Assembly (NCBI GenBank): GCA_947505245.1
Contig: CANNIZ010000005.1
Span: 62,001 to 126,000 of the forward strand
Length of the DNA: 64,000 nucleotides
Direction: 5' to 3'
Source: Pseudomonadota bacterium
GTDB lineage: Bacteria; Myxococcota_A; UBA796; GCA-2862545
The notes below the pieces were generated by a model. The model worked only from the letters and a program-made list of their open reading frames with translations, had not been told where the DNA came from and did not search any database. Numbering within the stretch: the stretch's first letter is position 1; each line of letters begins with the position of its first letter. Shown piece after piece: positions 9,508 to 17,411 of this stretch. The position numbers and the translations under genes are program-made.

Positions 9508-9520
9508 CAATGGACTCCGG

Positions 9521-11047
9521 TCATGGATTTGCCTGGGAGCGCACGCGCCCGGGGGCGTTCGCGATGCCGTCGTAGGTAGCGTCGAGGAGTTGGCGGCGCG
9601 AGGCGTCATCGTACTCGCGTCGCGGGTCCGCTGCAGCGAGCGGTTCAATCCAGCTTTCAAGAACGTCGAGCTGCGCCGCGAGCGGGAGAGACTCGACGAG
9701 GTCTGCGGCCGCGAGCAGCTTCTCGACGTAGCGGGCACGACAGGTCGCGTTCGCGTTGCAGAACCGACTGACGGCGCCCTGGCCGCTCCACGCGTCGGTG
9801 CCACCGAGCCACGTCTGGTCGACGCCCCACGGGAGGAGGTCGAATCGCCCGTCCGTGGGGTCGCGATAGATGCGGTAGTTGTTGCGCGTGTAATACCCGT
9901 CCCAATCGTCGACTACGACGGCCACGGCGAGCGCAGCGAGCCACTCATCGAGGTCGATCACCTGCTCGAGGCGGGCGAGTCCCACGTCATCAGGCGTCGC
10001 TTGGAGCGCCTCGATCACCGGCGTGAGCAGGGCGCGATCGGCCTCCTCGCCCTGGTCAAGCTCGAACGACGTCTCGCTCCCAGGCTCGAAGTCGGTGCCG
10101 TACGCGCCCTCGAACAGCGGTCCTGTGGCGTCTGCGTACCGCCGCGCGAGGAACTGACGGTCGACCGTCTCGAGCGCGACATACAGCCCGACGTACTCCT
10201 CGTTCACGAACACGCGGGCGTAGCCGACGCGCGGGACCGGGACGCCTGCCGCGCGGTAAACCTCGTACGTCAGGTACTCGTGTGCGTAGGTCGGGTCTTG
10301 AACGGCGTTGTTGAGCGTGAGTCGCTCTTCCCCGCGCAGGCGCGTCCCGCCAAAGTCGTCGACGTCCAAACGCCACGCGCACTTTTGATCGATCGTCCGC
10401 GCCGAGCCGTACTGCCCCTTGATTCGCACTGCGATCGAGGGAAACCACGCGCCCTCGAACCCGAGCGACGCGACCACCTCGGTGCGTGGATCGGCGCGCA
10501 GGGAGGCCTGCGACGAGGCGTCGAGGCCGAGCAGGATGTCGGAGGGACGGTCGGACGGGAACAGGCCCTCCGACGGGTCGAGCGACGGGCTCGGTACGAC
10601 GCGGCTCGGGTTTCCCGGCGTGGGCCAGGCGGTCGGGAGCATCGGGCCACCCGACGGGATCCGCGCCAGCGAGACGTCGCCCGGCAGTTCGCCCGTCGCG
10701 ACCCGGTCGACAGGCTCGCCGTCGAGCATCAGCGTGAGGTGATCGCCGTGGCTTCCAAGCGTGAACGGCAGGTGGCCGTTCGCGACGGTCGCGTCGGCCC
10801 ACCACACCCGTCGCTCGCCGGGGCCCAGCGTGCCGCCGGGCTCGCTCGACCACGCGCCGCCGTCGGCCTCGAGGCCGAGCCTGCCGAGGTCGATCTCGTC
10901 ATCTGAGACGTTGAGCAGCTCTACCCAATCGGGGAACTGCCCGTCGATCATTACGGTGGAATCGTTGCGGGTCATCACCTCGTCGATCACGACGGGCGTC
11001 GGCCCTCGATCGACGTACGCCGCACTACACGCGAGCAACCACCACAT
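9521..11047 (-). CDS. CotH-kinase-like lipoprotein with N-terminal lamin-tail domain
   Basis: 508 residues. A very short lipoprotein signal (MWWLLACSA) is followed by a lamin-tail-like domain (about 20-120: VIDEVMTRNDSTVMIDGQFPDWVELLNVSD) and a CotH domain (about 185-460) with VRIKGQYGSARTIDQKCAWRLDVDDF, EYVGLYVALETVDRQFLARRY and the DWDGYYTRNNYRIYRDPTDGRFDLLPWGVDQT block. CotH proteins of spore coats are atypical kinases that phosphorylate proteins. The gene is divergent from an hlyD-VTC-DUF4956-lamin-tail operon, and CotH, VTC and DUF4956 genes often occur together, so a joint role at the envelope is likely. Confidence 0.85.
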   Translation of the reverse strand: MWWLLACSAAYVDRGPTPVVIDEVMTRNDSTVMIDGQFPDWVELLNVSDDEIDLGRLGLEADGGAWSSEPGGTLGPGERRVWWADATVANGHLPFTLGSHGDHLTLMLDGEPVDRVATGELPGDVSLARIPSGGPMLPTAWPTPGNPSRVVPSPSLDPSEGLFPSDRPSDILLGLDASSQASLRADPRTEVVASLGFEGAWFPSIAVRIKGQYGSARTIDQKCAWRLDVDDFGGTRLRGEERLTLNNAVQDPTYAHEYLTYEVYRAAGVPVPRVGYARVFVNEEYVGLYVALETVDRQFLARRYADATGPLFEGAYGTDFEPGSETSFELDQGEEADRALLTPVIEALQATPDDVGLARLEQVIDLDEWLAALAVAVVVDDWDGYYTRNNYRIYRDPTDGRFDLLPWGVDQTWLGGTDAWSGQGAVSRFCNANATCRARYVEKLLAAADLVESLPLAAQLDVLESWIEPLAAADPRREYDDASRRQLLDATYDGIANAPGRVRSQANP

Positions 11048-11117
11048 AAATGCACGTTACAACGCGGCCGGCGGGCATGCTACCGTGCGACGTGCGTGTG
11101 ACGGAGGTGTGACACAC

Positions 11118-12194
11118 ATGTCGCGTTGGATGTCGGTGCTGTTGCGACGTCTCGCTGGCATGGCCGCCCTGCTCGTGCTCCTCGCTACAGCCCTGCTCGC
11201 CGGTACCGTGCGCTCGGTGCGCGCACCGGCGGTCGTCGCGGCCGACCAGACGTTCTCGGTCGTGGCGCTGGAGCCGGGCCGCTACGCGTGGACCTTGGAG
11301 ACGGGACGCTCGCCGATCGGCGCGGGCTTCGTGTCGCAGCGGTCGCTCGAGAACGAGCGCTCCGAGGTGATCGAGGTGGCGTTGCCGGCCGCGGTGAGCT
11401 CCGGACAGGCCGTTCAGCAGGGTCAGATCGTCGCCGAGCTCGGCTCGCAACGGACGGCGCGACAGCTCGAGGAGCAGCTTGCGGCGAAAGACGCCCTGGA
11501 GGCCCAACGGGACCTGTTGGTGGCCGGCGGCCGTCCAGAAGCGATCGCAGCGGCCGAGCGAGGGGTGGGGGTCGCGGTGGCGCGGCAGTCCGAGGCAGAG
11601 GCGGCCTTTTCAAGGTTGAACCGCCTTTCGGGCTCGGGTGCGGTGAGCGTGGACGACCTTCACCGCGCCGAGCTCGCGCTCGCGACGGAGACGCGCCAGG
11701 TCGAGTTGGCGCGCGCCCAGGCCGCCGCGGCTCGGTCCCCCGCGCGTCCCGAGGAGCTGATGGCGGTCGACGCGCAGCTCGCGGCCGCTGAAGCGCGCAT
11801 CTCGGAGACGCTCACGCGGCTCGACGATCAGCAGGTCAAGAGCCCGATCGCCGGGATCGCCGAGGTCGGCGGCGTGTCGCTCGTGCGCGTGTACGACCTC
11901 GATCCCGTGTACGTGCGCGCGGCCGTCCACGAGCGCGATCGCGTGCATGTCCTCGAGGGCGCGCCGGTGGTGTTCCGGTCGTCCGCGACGGGTGCGCGGT
12001 TCGAGGGCACGGTCGCTGCGATCGCGGACTCGGTCGCGTTGAGCGCGAGCGGCGAGCCGGTCGTGTACGTAACCGCGCAGATCGCGAACCCCGCGCTCGC
12101 GCTCCGCGCTGGAATGAGCGGCTCGTTGGAGTTTCGCGAGGACAGCTTCGCCGGGCGGTTCGCGTCGCGCGCGACGGACGCGTTGGGCCTGTGA
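11118..12194 (+). CDS. HlyD-like membrane-fusion/periplasmic adaptor protein
   Basis: 358 residues. An N-terminal membrane helix (AGMAALLVLLATALLAGTV) is followed by a biotinyl/lipoyl-like half (IEVALPAAVSSGQAVQQGQIVAEL), a long alanine/glutamate/arginine-rich coiled coil (about 110-225), the returning half (QVKSPIAGIAEVGGVSLVRVYDLDPVYVRAAVHE) and a beta-barrel part. This is the plan of HlyD/MacA-type adaptors. No ABC transporter gene is nearby; instead a VTC-domain gene follows with a GTGA overlap. GGAGG is present 10 bases before the ATG. Confidence 0.8.
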   Translation: MSRWMSVLLRRLAGMAALLVLLATALLAGTVRSVRAPAVVAADQTFSVVALEPGRYAWTLETGRSPIGAGFVSQRSLENERSEVIEVALPAAVSSGQAVQQGQIVAELGSQRTARQLEEQLAAKDALEAQRDLLVAGGRPEAIAAAERGVGVAVARQSEAEAAFSRLNRLSGSGAVSVDDLHRAELALATETRQVELARAQAAAARSPARPEELMAVDAQLAAAEARISETLTRLDDQQVKSPIAGIAEVGGVSLVRVYDLDPVYVRAAVHERDRVHVLEGAPVVFRSSATGARFEGTVAAIADSVALSASGEPVVYVTAQIANPALALRAGMSGSLEFREDSFAGRFASRATDALGL

Positions 12195-12985
12195 GGGTCC
12201 TGGACGAAGGCCGCTTCGAGCTGAAGTACGCGGTCCCGGAGGATCGCCTGGCCGCTGTCGTGGCCGCGATCGCGGATGCCGTCGAGCCCGATCCCCACGC
12301 GGACCTGCTGCCCTCCGGACGGCGCGGGTACGTCGTTCACTCCACGTACTTCGACACGCCGGATCTGCTCGACTACACGGCGCGACTCTCCCAGCACCGC
12401 GTGCGCAGGCGTGTCCGAGTGCGCACGTACGGAGCGCGTGGGGAGCGTCGGCCGGTGTTTCTCGAGCTCAAGCGCAAGCTCGATGACCAGGTGATCAAGC
12501 AGCGCGCCGAGGTCACCGACGCGGACACGTGGGAGAGGCTCGGTGAGCGGCCGTGGGAGGCGCTCCTCGACGCGACGACTCCGAGTGTTCGCGAGATGGC
12601 TGGCCGCTTCGCAGACGTGGTGCGGCAGGTCGGTCTCGTCCCGAACGTCTCCGTGCACTACGAGCGCGAAGTGTTTGTGGACGTGCGCGCCGACAAGGAA
12701 CAGGTGCGCCTCACGATCGATCGCTTGATCACGGCGTCCCGCGTGACCAGCGCCGTCGACCTGTATCCTGCGCCTGAGGTGGACGTGCTCCGGTCGGACG
12801 TGGGTGTGCTCGAGTTCAAGTTCGATGGCGCCGAGCCCGCGTGGATGCGCTCCGCAGCGCGCGATCTCGGCCTTCGCGCCGAGCCGGTGTCGAAGTACGC
12901 GCTGTCCGTCGCGCGTCTGTTGCGGACCGATCGGCCGCTCGAGTTCGCACGCCTCCAGCCCTCGTGCCTGCGGGGTGCGGCGTGA
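12191..12985 (+). CDS. VTC-domain (polyphosphate polymerase-like) protein
   Basis: 264 residues of VTC fold, the tunnel-shaped domain of yeast polyphosphate polymerase. Charged tunnel residues are visible in order: FELKYAVP, HSTYFDTPDL, RRRVRVRTYG, FLELKRKLDD, VSVHYEREVF, LTIDRLITA, VLEFKFDG and the final SKYALSVARL. All are intact, so an active polymerase or triphosphate-handling enzyme is plausible. The GTG start overlaps the hlyD stop and the stop overlaps the DUF4956 gene, giving a tight operon. Confidence 0.88.
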   Translation: MRVLDEGRFELKYAVPEDRLAAVVAAIADAVEPDPHADLLPSGRRGYVVHSTYFDTPDLLDYTARLSQHRVRRRVRVRTYGARGERRPVFLELKRKLDDQVIKQRAEVTDADTWERLGERPWEALLDATTPSVREMAGRFADVVRQVGLVPNVSVHYEREVFVDVRADKEQVRLTIDRLITASRVTSAVDLYPAPEVDVLRSDVGVLEFKFDGAEPAWMRSAARDLGLRAEPVSKYALSVARLLRTDRPLEFARLQPSCLRGAA

Positions 12986-13659
12986 TCCCGGAGGTGCCCG
13001 TCGACGTCGCGCCCTACGACCTGCTCGTTGTGGTGCAAGCGGTGCTCCTCGCGCTCGGCCTCGGCTCGGTCGCGGCGATCGTGCACCGGATATCGGTGAC
13101 GGATCGCATGGTGCCGCCTTCGCTGTCGACGTCGCTCGTCGTGCTCGCGGGCACGTCGTCGCTGGTCACCCTGTCGGTCGGAAACAGCCTCGCGCGCGCC
13201 TTCGCGCTCGTCGGCGCGCTCGCTGTCGTGCGCTTTCGAGCCCGCATCGACAACCCGCTCGACGTCGCGTTCGTGTTCCTGTCGATGAGCGCAGGGATCG
13301 CTTCGGGTGCGCTGGCGTGGCGGGTTGGCATCGCAGGCGTCGCGTTGATCGCGCTCGCGGTCGTGGTGATGAGTGCGATTCCGCGCCTGCGCGGTGAGAT
13401 TCACCTGGTGCGTTGTGATCTCGTCGCCCACGACTCCCGCCAGGCCGAGGTCCAGCGCGTGCTCGACAAACACGTGGCGCGCCTGTGGCTCGAGCAGGCC
13501 CGCAGCTTGCGGTTCGGCGAGACGCTGTCACTGTGGTGGCGCGTCGCGCTGAAGCGGGACACCACGCTCGAGGCGCTGCTGGGGGACCTGTCGAAGATCG
13601 AAGGGGTGGAGCGGGTGATCGCACTCGCCGGCGGCGACATCGCGGCGGACGGCGGATGA
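12982..13659 (+). CDS. DUF4956 integral membrane protein
   Basis: 225 residues with about four membrane helices in the first 130 residues and a soluble C-terminus. The segment VGNSLARAFALVGALAVVRF followed by RARIDNPLDVAFVFLSMSAGIASG is the signature block of DUF4956 proteins. The biochemical role of the family is unknown, but it is very often encoded beside VTC and CotH genes, as here. The GTG start overlaps the VTC stop (GTGA), and its own stop overlaps the next gene (ATGA). Confidence 0.85.
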   Translation: MIPEVPVDVAPYDLLVVVQAVLLALGLGSVAAIVHRISVTDRMVPPSLSTSLVVLAGTSSLVTLSVGNSLARAFALVGALAVVRFRARIDNPLDVAFVFLSMSAGIASGALAWRVGIAGVALIALAVVVMSAIPRLRGEIHLVRCDLVAHDSRQAEVQRVLDKHVARLWLEQARSLRFGETLSLWWRVALKRDTTLEALLGDLSKIEGVERVIALAGGDIAADGG

Positions 13660-14219
13660 CAGCGCTCGTCCTGCTATTCGCCTGCCGCGGGGAGGGGATC
13701 ACCGCCGAAGAGTGTGCCGACCGCGTCGATCAGGACGACGACGGGCGGGTCGACTGCGCGGAGCGCGACTGTGACGAGTTCGCGTCGTGTGGCAACGGCG
13801 CGGTCCCGGTGATGAATGAATTCATGGCCAACAACGCGAACGGGTACACCGACGAAGCCGGCGAATTCGAAGACTGGGTCGAGCTGTACAATCCGTCGCC
13901 GGACGCGGTCGCGCTCGCAGGCTGGTCGCTGTCCGATGACCCGGACGTGCCGAACAAGTCGCTGCTTCCGGATGACCTGGTCATCAGCGGGACGGGTTTC
14001 CTCGTGTTGTTCGCGGACGACGAGCCCACCGGAGACCTGCACCTGTTGTTCAAACTCGCCCGTGAAGGGGGTGTCGTCGTGCTCGCTCGCGACGGGGTCG
14101 TCGTCGATCGCCTCGCGTACCCGCAGCAGGAGACGGATCGGTCCCTGGCGCGGACACCGGACGGCGGAGTGACCTGGGTGTCGACGGCCGCGCCGACGCC
14201 GGGGGCGCCACGCGAGTAG
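13656..14219 (+). CDS. Lamin-tail-domain lipoprotein
   Basis: 187 residues. A short lipoprotein signal ([12 protein letters not shown]) is followed by an Asp/Cys-rich stretch (DRVDQDDDGRVDCAERDCDEF) reminiscent of calcium-binding repeats, then a lamin-tail domain (VMNEFMANNANGYTDEAGEF then EDWVELYNPSPDAVALAGWSLSDDPD). It ends the hlyD-VTC-DUF4956 operon. The same domain is found at the N-terminus of the divergent CotH protein, which ties the two transcription units together. Confidence 0.8.
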   Translation: MTALVLLFACRGEGITAEECADRVDQDDDGRVDCAERDCDEFASCGNGAVPVMNEFMANNANGYTDEAGEFEDWVELYNPSPDAVALAGWSLSDDPDVPNKSLLPDDLVISGTGFLVLFADDEPTGDLHLLFKLAREGGVVVLARDGVVVDRLAYPQQETDRSLARTPDGGVTWVSTAAPTPGAPRE

Positions 14220-14231
14220 CCCAGCTCGCCG

Positions 14232-14260
14232 TTGCCGAGCGACCATGCGGGATGTACACT
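14232..14260 (+). promoter_or_regulatory. Putative promoter of the MazEF-like pair
   Basis: TTGCCG (14232-14237), a 17-base spacer and TACACT (14255-14260). Transcription would start about 14267, three bases before the preferred ATG at 14270, making the antitoxin mRNA nearly leaderless. The fit is partial (four of six bases in each box). Confidence 0.45.
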
Positions 14261-14269
14261 TTCCAGACC

Positions 14270-14560
14270 ATGTCGAGTGTCCACCTTCCCCTCCCACAAG
14301 ACCTCCACCTCGCGCTGCGGCGCGCCGCGCAGGATCTCGGGCGTCCTGTGACCGAGATCATCCGTGAGGCCCTCGCGGAGTGGCTTGCGGAACGTGAACG
14401 TCGACGCATCGCGGGCGATATCGAGGCGTACGCGCGCGCGGTCGCTGGGTCGGACCAGGACTTGGACCTTGCCTGGGAAGCGGCCGGCGTGGAGTCGTTG
14501 CTCGCAGCCGAGGGCGGACGCGACGAGCGCCGGAAAGCGCCATCGCGGAAGCGTCCATGA
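14270..14560 (+). CDS. Ribbon-helix-helix antitoxin
   Basis: 96 residues. The N-terminal 45 residues (VHLPLPQDLHLALRRAAQDLGRPVTEIIREALAEWLAE) fit a CopG/MetJ-type ribbon-helix-helix DNA-binding domain; the acidic second half (SDQDLDLAWEAAGVESLLAA) probably binds the toxin. The ATG at 14270 is preferred over 14252 because the latter lies in the likely -10 region. The stop overlaps the MazF-like gene (ATGA). Such antitoxins bind and repress their own promoter. Confidence 0.8.
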   Translation: MSSVHLPLPQDLHLALRRAAQDLGRPVTEIIREALAEWLAERERRRIAGDIEAYARAVAGSDQDLDLAWEAAGVESLLAAEGGRDERRKAPSRKRP

Positions 14561-14904
14561 GACGTGGTGAAATCTGGATCGCGGAGCTTGAACCGCGATC
14601 GGGATCTGAGCAACGGGGGACGCGCCCCGCGATCGTGATGTCCCACGACGGGTTCAATACCGTGGACGCCTGGCGATCCATCATCGTGGTCCCCATGACG
14701 ACCTCCGCCCGGCAGGCCGCGCGTGGACCGACGGCCGTGCAGCTTTCGGCCGCGGTCACGGGCCTGGATCGCGACGGTATCGCGTTGTGCCATCAACTCA
14801 CGACGATCGATCGTGGCAAGCTCGCTCGTCGTGTTGGAACCGTCAGTGGACCCGCGCTCGTTGCCGTCGAGCGCGGTGTTCGCGCGGCGCTCGACCTCCA
14901 GTGA
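14557..14904 (+). CDS. MazF/PemK-type endoribonuclease toxin
   Basis: 115 residues, normal for MazF. The diagnostic start RRGEIWIAELEPRSGSEQRG with TRPAIVMS, the VVPMTTSAR block and the DRDGIALCHQLTTIDRGKLARRVG region are all present, including the conserved Arg and Thr/Ser used for RNA cleavage. It is translated from an ATG overlapping the antitoxin stop, as expected for a type II toxin-antitoxin operon. The RNA target is unknown. Confidence 0.88.
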   Translation: MRRGEIWIAELEPRSGSEQRGTRPAIVMSHDGFNTVDAWRSIIVVPMTTSARQAARGPTAVQLSAAVTGLDRDGIALCHQLTTIDRGKLARRVGTVSGPALVAVERGVRAALDLQ

Positions 14905-14959
14905 GGATGCTCCAAGAGCACGTCCGATCCATCACGTGAACAATTTTCGATCACCCCCC

Positions 14960-14989
14960 TTGCAACGTCGATCAACCGGATGGTAGAAA
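14960..14989 (+). promoter_or_regulatory. Putative promoter of the min operon
   Basis: TTGCAA (14960-14965), 18-base spacer, TAGAAA (14984-14989). It is the best sigma-70-like pair in the gap between the toxin gene and minC and lies 80 bases before the minC start. Two copies of GGTACC separated by GCCC follow just downstream. Confidence 0.45.
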
Positions 14990-15068
14990 GGATGCGGTAC
15001 CGCCCGGTACCTCCCCGCCGCAGGGATCTCCCCGATCCTCGCGCCTCCCCACCGCCCCCGCCCGCCCC

Positions 15069-16013
15069 ATGTCCCTCCCTGAAGTCGATGCGCCGGCCCC
15101 CGTGGTCGGCCTTGAATACAGTCCGCTCGTGTTCCGGCAGGAAGGCGATGTGCCCGTGCTCATCGTCCCCCGTGGTCGCACGTTCGAGGAGCTGCGCGAT
15201 CACGTACGCGCGCGGCTCCCCGAGCAGCGCGACCGCATCGGCGAGTCCACGTTGCGGCTCGATCTGCACGATCGCCCGATCGTGTTGTTCGATCTCCGTC
15301 GCCTGATCTCCATCTTTCGTGACGAGTTCCAGATCGAGGTCACCGGACTGTACGTCCGCAACGATGTCGTATTGAAGTTCGCGGAGCGTGAACTGAAGCT
15401 CCGCCTGTTCGTGGCCGACCCCTCGGAGGAACGCACCGAGGAAGCAGCGAACAGCCCCCTTTCGGCGCCGCCGCTCGAGCTCACTGCGCTCGCGAGCGAG
15501 TTGCCACACCTTTCTGCGCCGCCGGAGTCGGAGCCTTCGCCCGACCCCACCTTGGAGGAGGAGACGCAAGAGCCAAAGACGCAAGTTCCGGTTTTGCCGG
15601 AGTTGGTCGTGGCTTCGGCTCCGGCGGAGCATGCAACTGCGGGGGTGGCGGTCGCGGCCGCCCCCGTGAGCGACGGTTCGCGTCGTACGCAGGTCGTGCA
15701 GAAGACGATGCGCTCGGGTTCGTCGGTGAAGTTCGACGGCGACGTGACCGTGATGGGCGATGTGAACGCGGGCGCCGAGATTACGGCGGCAGGCAACATC
15801 CTGGTGATGGGCGCGCTCAAGGGGGTGGCCCACGCGGGCTGCACCGGCGACGAGACCGCCACCATCTTCGCGTTCGACCTCAAGCCGACGCAGCTTCGTA
15901 TTGGTCGTCGCATCGCGATCACGCCTCCTCGCAGCGACACCGCCAAGGTCGAGCCCGAGGTCGCGCGCGTGCAGGACGAACAGATCGCTATCGAACCCTA
16001 CCGAAGGAGGTAA
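15069..16013 (+). CDS. minC: Septum-site-determining protein MinC
   Basis: 314 residues. The N-terminal domain includes LIVPRGRTFEELRDHVRARL and an RPIVLFDLRR stretch. A long Pro/Glu/Ala linker (about 125-210) separates it from the C-terminal beta-helix domain (VKFDGDVTVMGDVNAGAEIT then AAGNILVMGALKGVAHAGCTGDETATIFAFDLKPTQLRIG), the hallmark of MinC, which dimerises and binds MinD. MinC blocks FtsZ assembly away from mid-cell. The linker is long for the family. First gene of minC-minD-minE. Confidence 0.93.
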   Translation: MSLPEVDAPAPVVGLEYSPLVFRQEGDVPVLIVPRGRTFEELRDHVRARLPEQRDRIGESTLRLDLHDRPIVLFDLRRLISIFRDEFQIEVTGLYVRNDVVLKFAERELKLRLFVADPSEERTEEAANSPLSAPPLELTALASELPHLSAPPESEPSPDPTLEEETQEPKTQVPVLPELVVASAPAEHATAGVAVAAAPVSDGSRRTQVVQKTMRSGSSVKFDGDVTVMGDVNAGAEITAAGNILVMGALKGVAHAGCTGDETATIFAFDLKPTQLRIGRRIAITPPRSDTAKVEPEVARVQDEQIAIEPYRRR

Positions 16014-16015
16014 CA

Positions 16016-16831
16016 GTGCCCCAGTGCATCGTCGTGACGTCAGGCAAGGGCGGGGTGGGCAAGACCACCACCTCCGCAAATCTCGGGTGCGGGCTCGCAC
16101 TCGCGGGGTACCGGGTCGCGATGATCGATGGCGACATCGGTCTGCGAAACCTCGACCTCATCCTCGGTCTCGAGAACCGCATCGTCTATGACCTCGTCCA
16201 GGTCATCGAAGGCGAGTGCAAGCTCAAGCAGGCCCTGATCCGCGATAAGCGCGTCGAAGGCCTCTACCTGCTCCCGGCCGCGCAGACGCGCGACAAGAAC
16301 GCCGTGAAGCCCGACGACATGAAGCGCCTGATCGGCGAGCTGAAGGAGACCTTCGACTTCGTGATCGTCGACTGCCCGGCGGGCATCGAGCAGGGCTTCA
16401 AGAACAGCATCGTGGGCGCCGACCGCGCCATCATCGTGACGACTCCGGAGGTCAGCGCGATTCGCGACGCGGACCGCATCGTCGGACTCGTCGAAGCGCA
16501 CGAGCTCCCCGAGCCCGAGTTGATCATCAACCGCTACCGCGGCGGCATGGTCGCGCGCGGCGACATGATGAACAAAGACGACATCCTCGAGATCCTCGCG
16601 ATCCCGCTCATCGGCATGGTCCCGGACCACGAAGACGTGATCATCAGCGCGAACAAGGGCCAGCCGGCCGTGTTCGACGAGGCCAGCGTCGTCGGCGCGG
16701 CGTACCGTCGCATCACCCAGCGCGTGCTCGGTGAAGACGTCCCGATGCCGAATTTCGATCGTCAGGACGAGATTGGATTCCTTGCAACCATGAAGCGTTG
16801 GATGGGCCTCGCCGCCCGGGAGGCTGTGTGA
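16016..16831 (+). CDS. minD: Septum-site-determining ATPase MinD
   Basis: 271 residues, full length. Deviant Walker A motif SGKGGVGKTTTSANLG (residues 9-24), switch regions IDGDIGLRNLDLILGLENR and FVIVDCPAGIEQGF, and a C-terminal amphipathic helix (IGFLATMKRWMGLAAREAV) for membrane binding. It recruits MinC to the membrane and oscillates with MinE. The GTG at 16016 has a perfect AAGGAGG five bases upstream and lies two bases after the minC stop. Confidence 0.97.
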   Translation: MPQCIVVTSGKGGVGKTTTSANLGCGLALAGYRVAMIDGDIGLRNLDLILGLENRIVYDLVQVIEGECKLKQALIRDKRVEGLYLLPAAQTRDKNAVKPDDMKRLIGELKETFDFVIVDCPAGIEQGFKNSIVGADRAIIVTTPEVSAIRDADRIVGLVEAHELPEPELIINRYRGGMVARGDMMNKDDILEILAIPLIGMVPDHEDVIISANKGQPAVFDEASVVGAAYRRITQRVLGEDVPMPNFDRQDEIGFLATMKRWMGLAAREAV

Positions 16832-17106
16832 TGTCGCTCTTTGATCGCATCGAGCGCCTGATGGGCGCGCAACCCAAGTCCAAGAACGACGCGAAGCAGC
16901 GGCTGAAGCTCGTGCTGCTCCATGATCAGTGCGACATCTCGCCCAAGCGGCTCGAAGAGATGCGCGAGGAGATCGTCGCGGTCATGCAGAAGTACGTGGA
17001 AATCGACCGCGAAGCGATCGACTTCAAGCTCCACAAGGAGAACGGGAAGATCGCGCTCGTTTCGACGGTCGGGGTCAACCGCGTCAACAGCCGCCAGGTG
17101 GCGTGA
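16831..17106 (+). CDS. minE: Cell division topological specificity factor MinE
   Basis: 91 residues, normal length. The N-terminal membrane/MinD-binding helix (MSLFDRIERLMGAQPKSKND then AKQRLKLVLLHDQCDISP) is followed by a dimerisation domain (LEEMREEIVAVMQKYVEIDR and onward to KIALVSTVGVNRV). It stimulates MinD ATPase and confines MinC inhibition to the poles. The start overlaps the minD stop by one base (TGATG). Confidence 0.95.
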   Translation: MSLFDRIERLMGAQPKSKNDAKQRLKLVLLHDQCDISPKRLEEMREEIVAVMQKYVEIDREAIDFKLHKENGKIALVSTVGVNRVNSRQVA

Positions 17107-17135
17107 GCCGAGCGAAGTCCTGTTATGGAGGCGGG

Positions 17136-17411
17136 ATGAACAACAATCTCCGCCGTGTACGTTTGACAGGTCGCGCCCAGCGGTGGCTGCGCCTGGTGCA
17201 GGACTTCGGCCACATCGACGACGGGCGGATCGAAGATCTGCTCGTCCAGTTGGCCGACGCGGGCCCCGCATCGGGCGCCGAGGGAATCGTCGATCTGCCG
17301 GTGTTGCGGCGTGCGGCCGCGGTGATGTTGTTTGGGGACGGAGACGCCCAGCAGCTGCGCGACCTCGAGAAGGGTCCGCTCGCAGAAGACTGGCTGTTCC
17401 TGTTTTCATGA
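17136..17411 (+). CDS. DUF494 (Smg)-like small protein
   Basis: 91 residues: LTGRAQRWLRLVQDFGHIDD then GRIEDLLVQLADAGPASGAEGIVDLPVLRRAAAVMLFG, ending WLFLFS. The position before a xerC-type recombinase and the helical acidic character suggest the DUF494/Smg family, although this protein is shorter than the usual 140-160 residues. Function unknown. GGAGG lies four bases before the ATG, and the stop overlaps xerC (ATGA). Confidence 0.6.
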   Translation: MNNNLRRVRLTGRAQRWLRLVQDFGHIDDGRIEDLLVQLADAGPASGAEGIVDLPVLRRAAAVMLFGDGDAQQLRDLEKGPLAEDWLFLFS

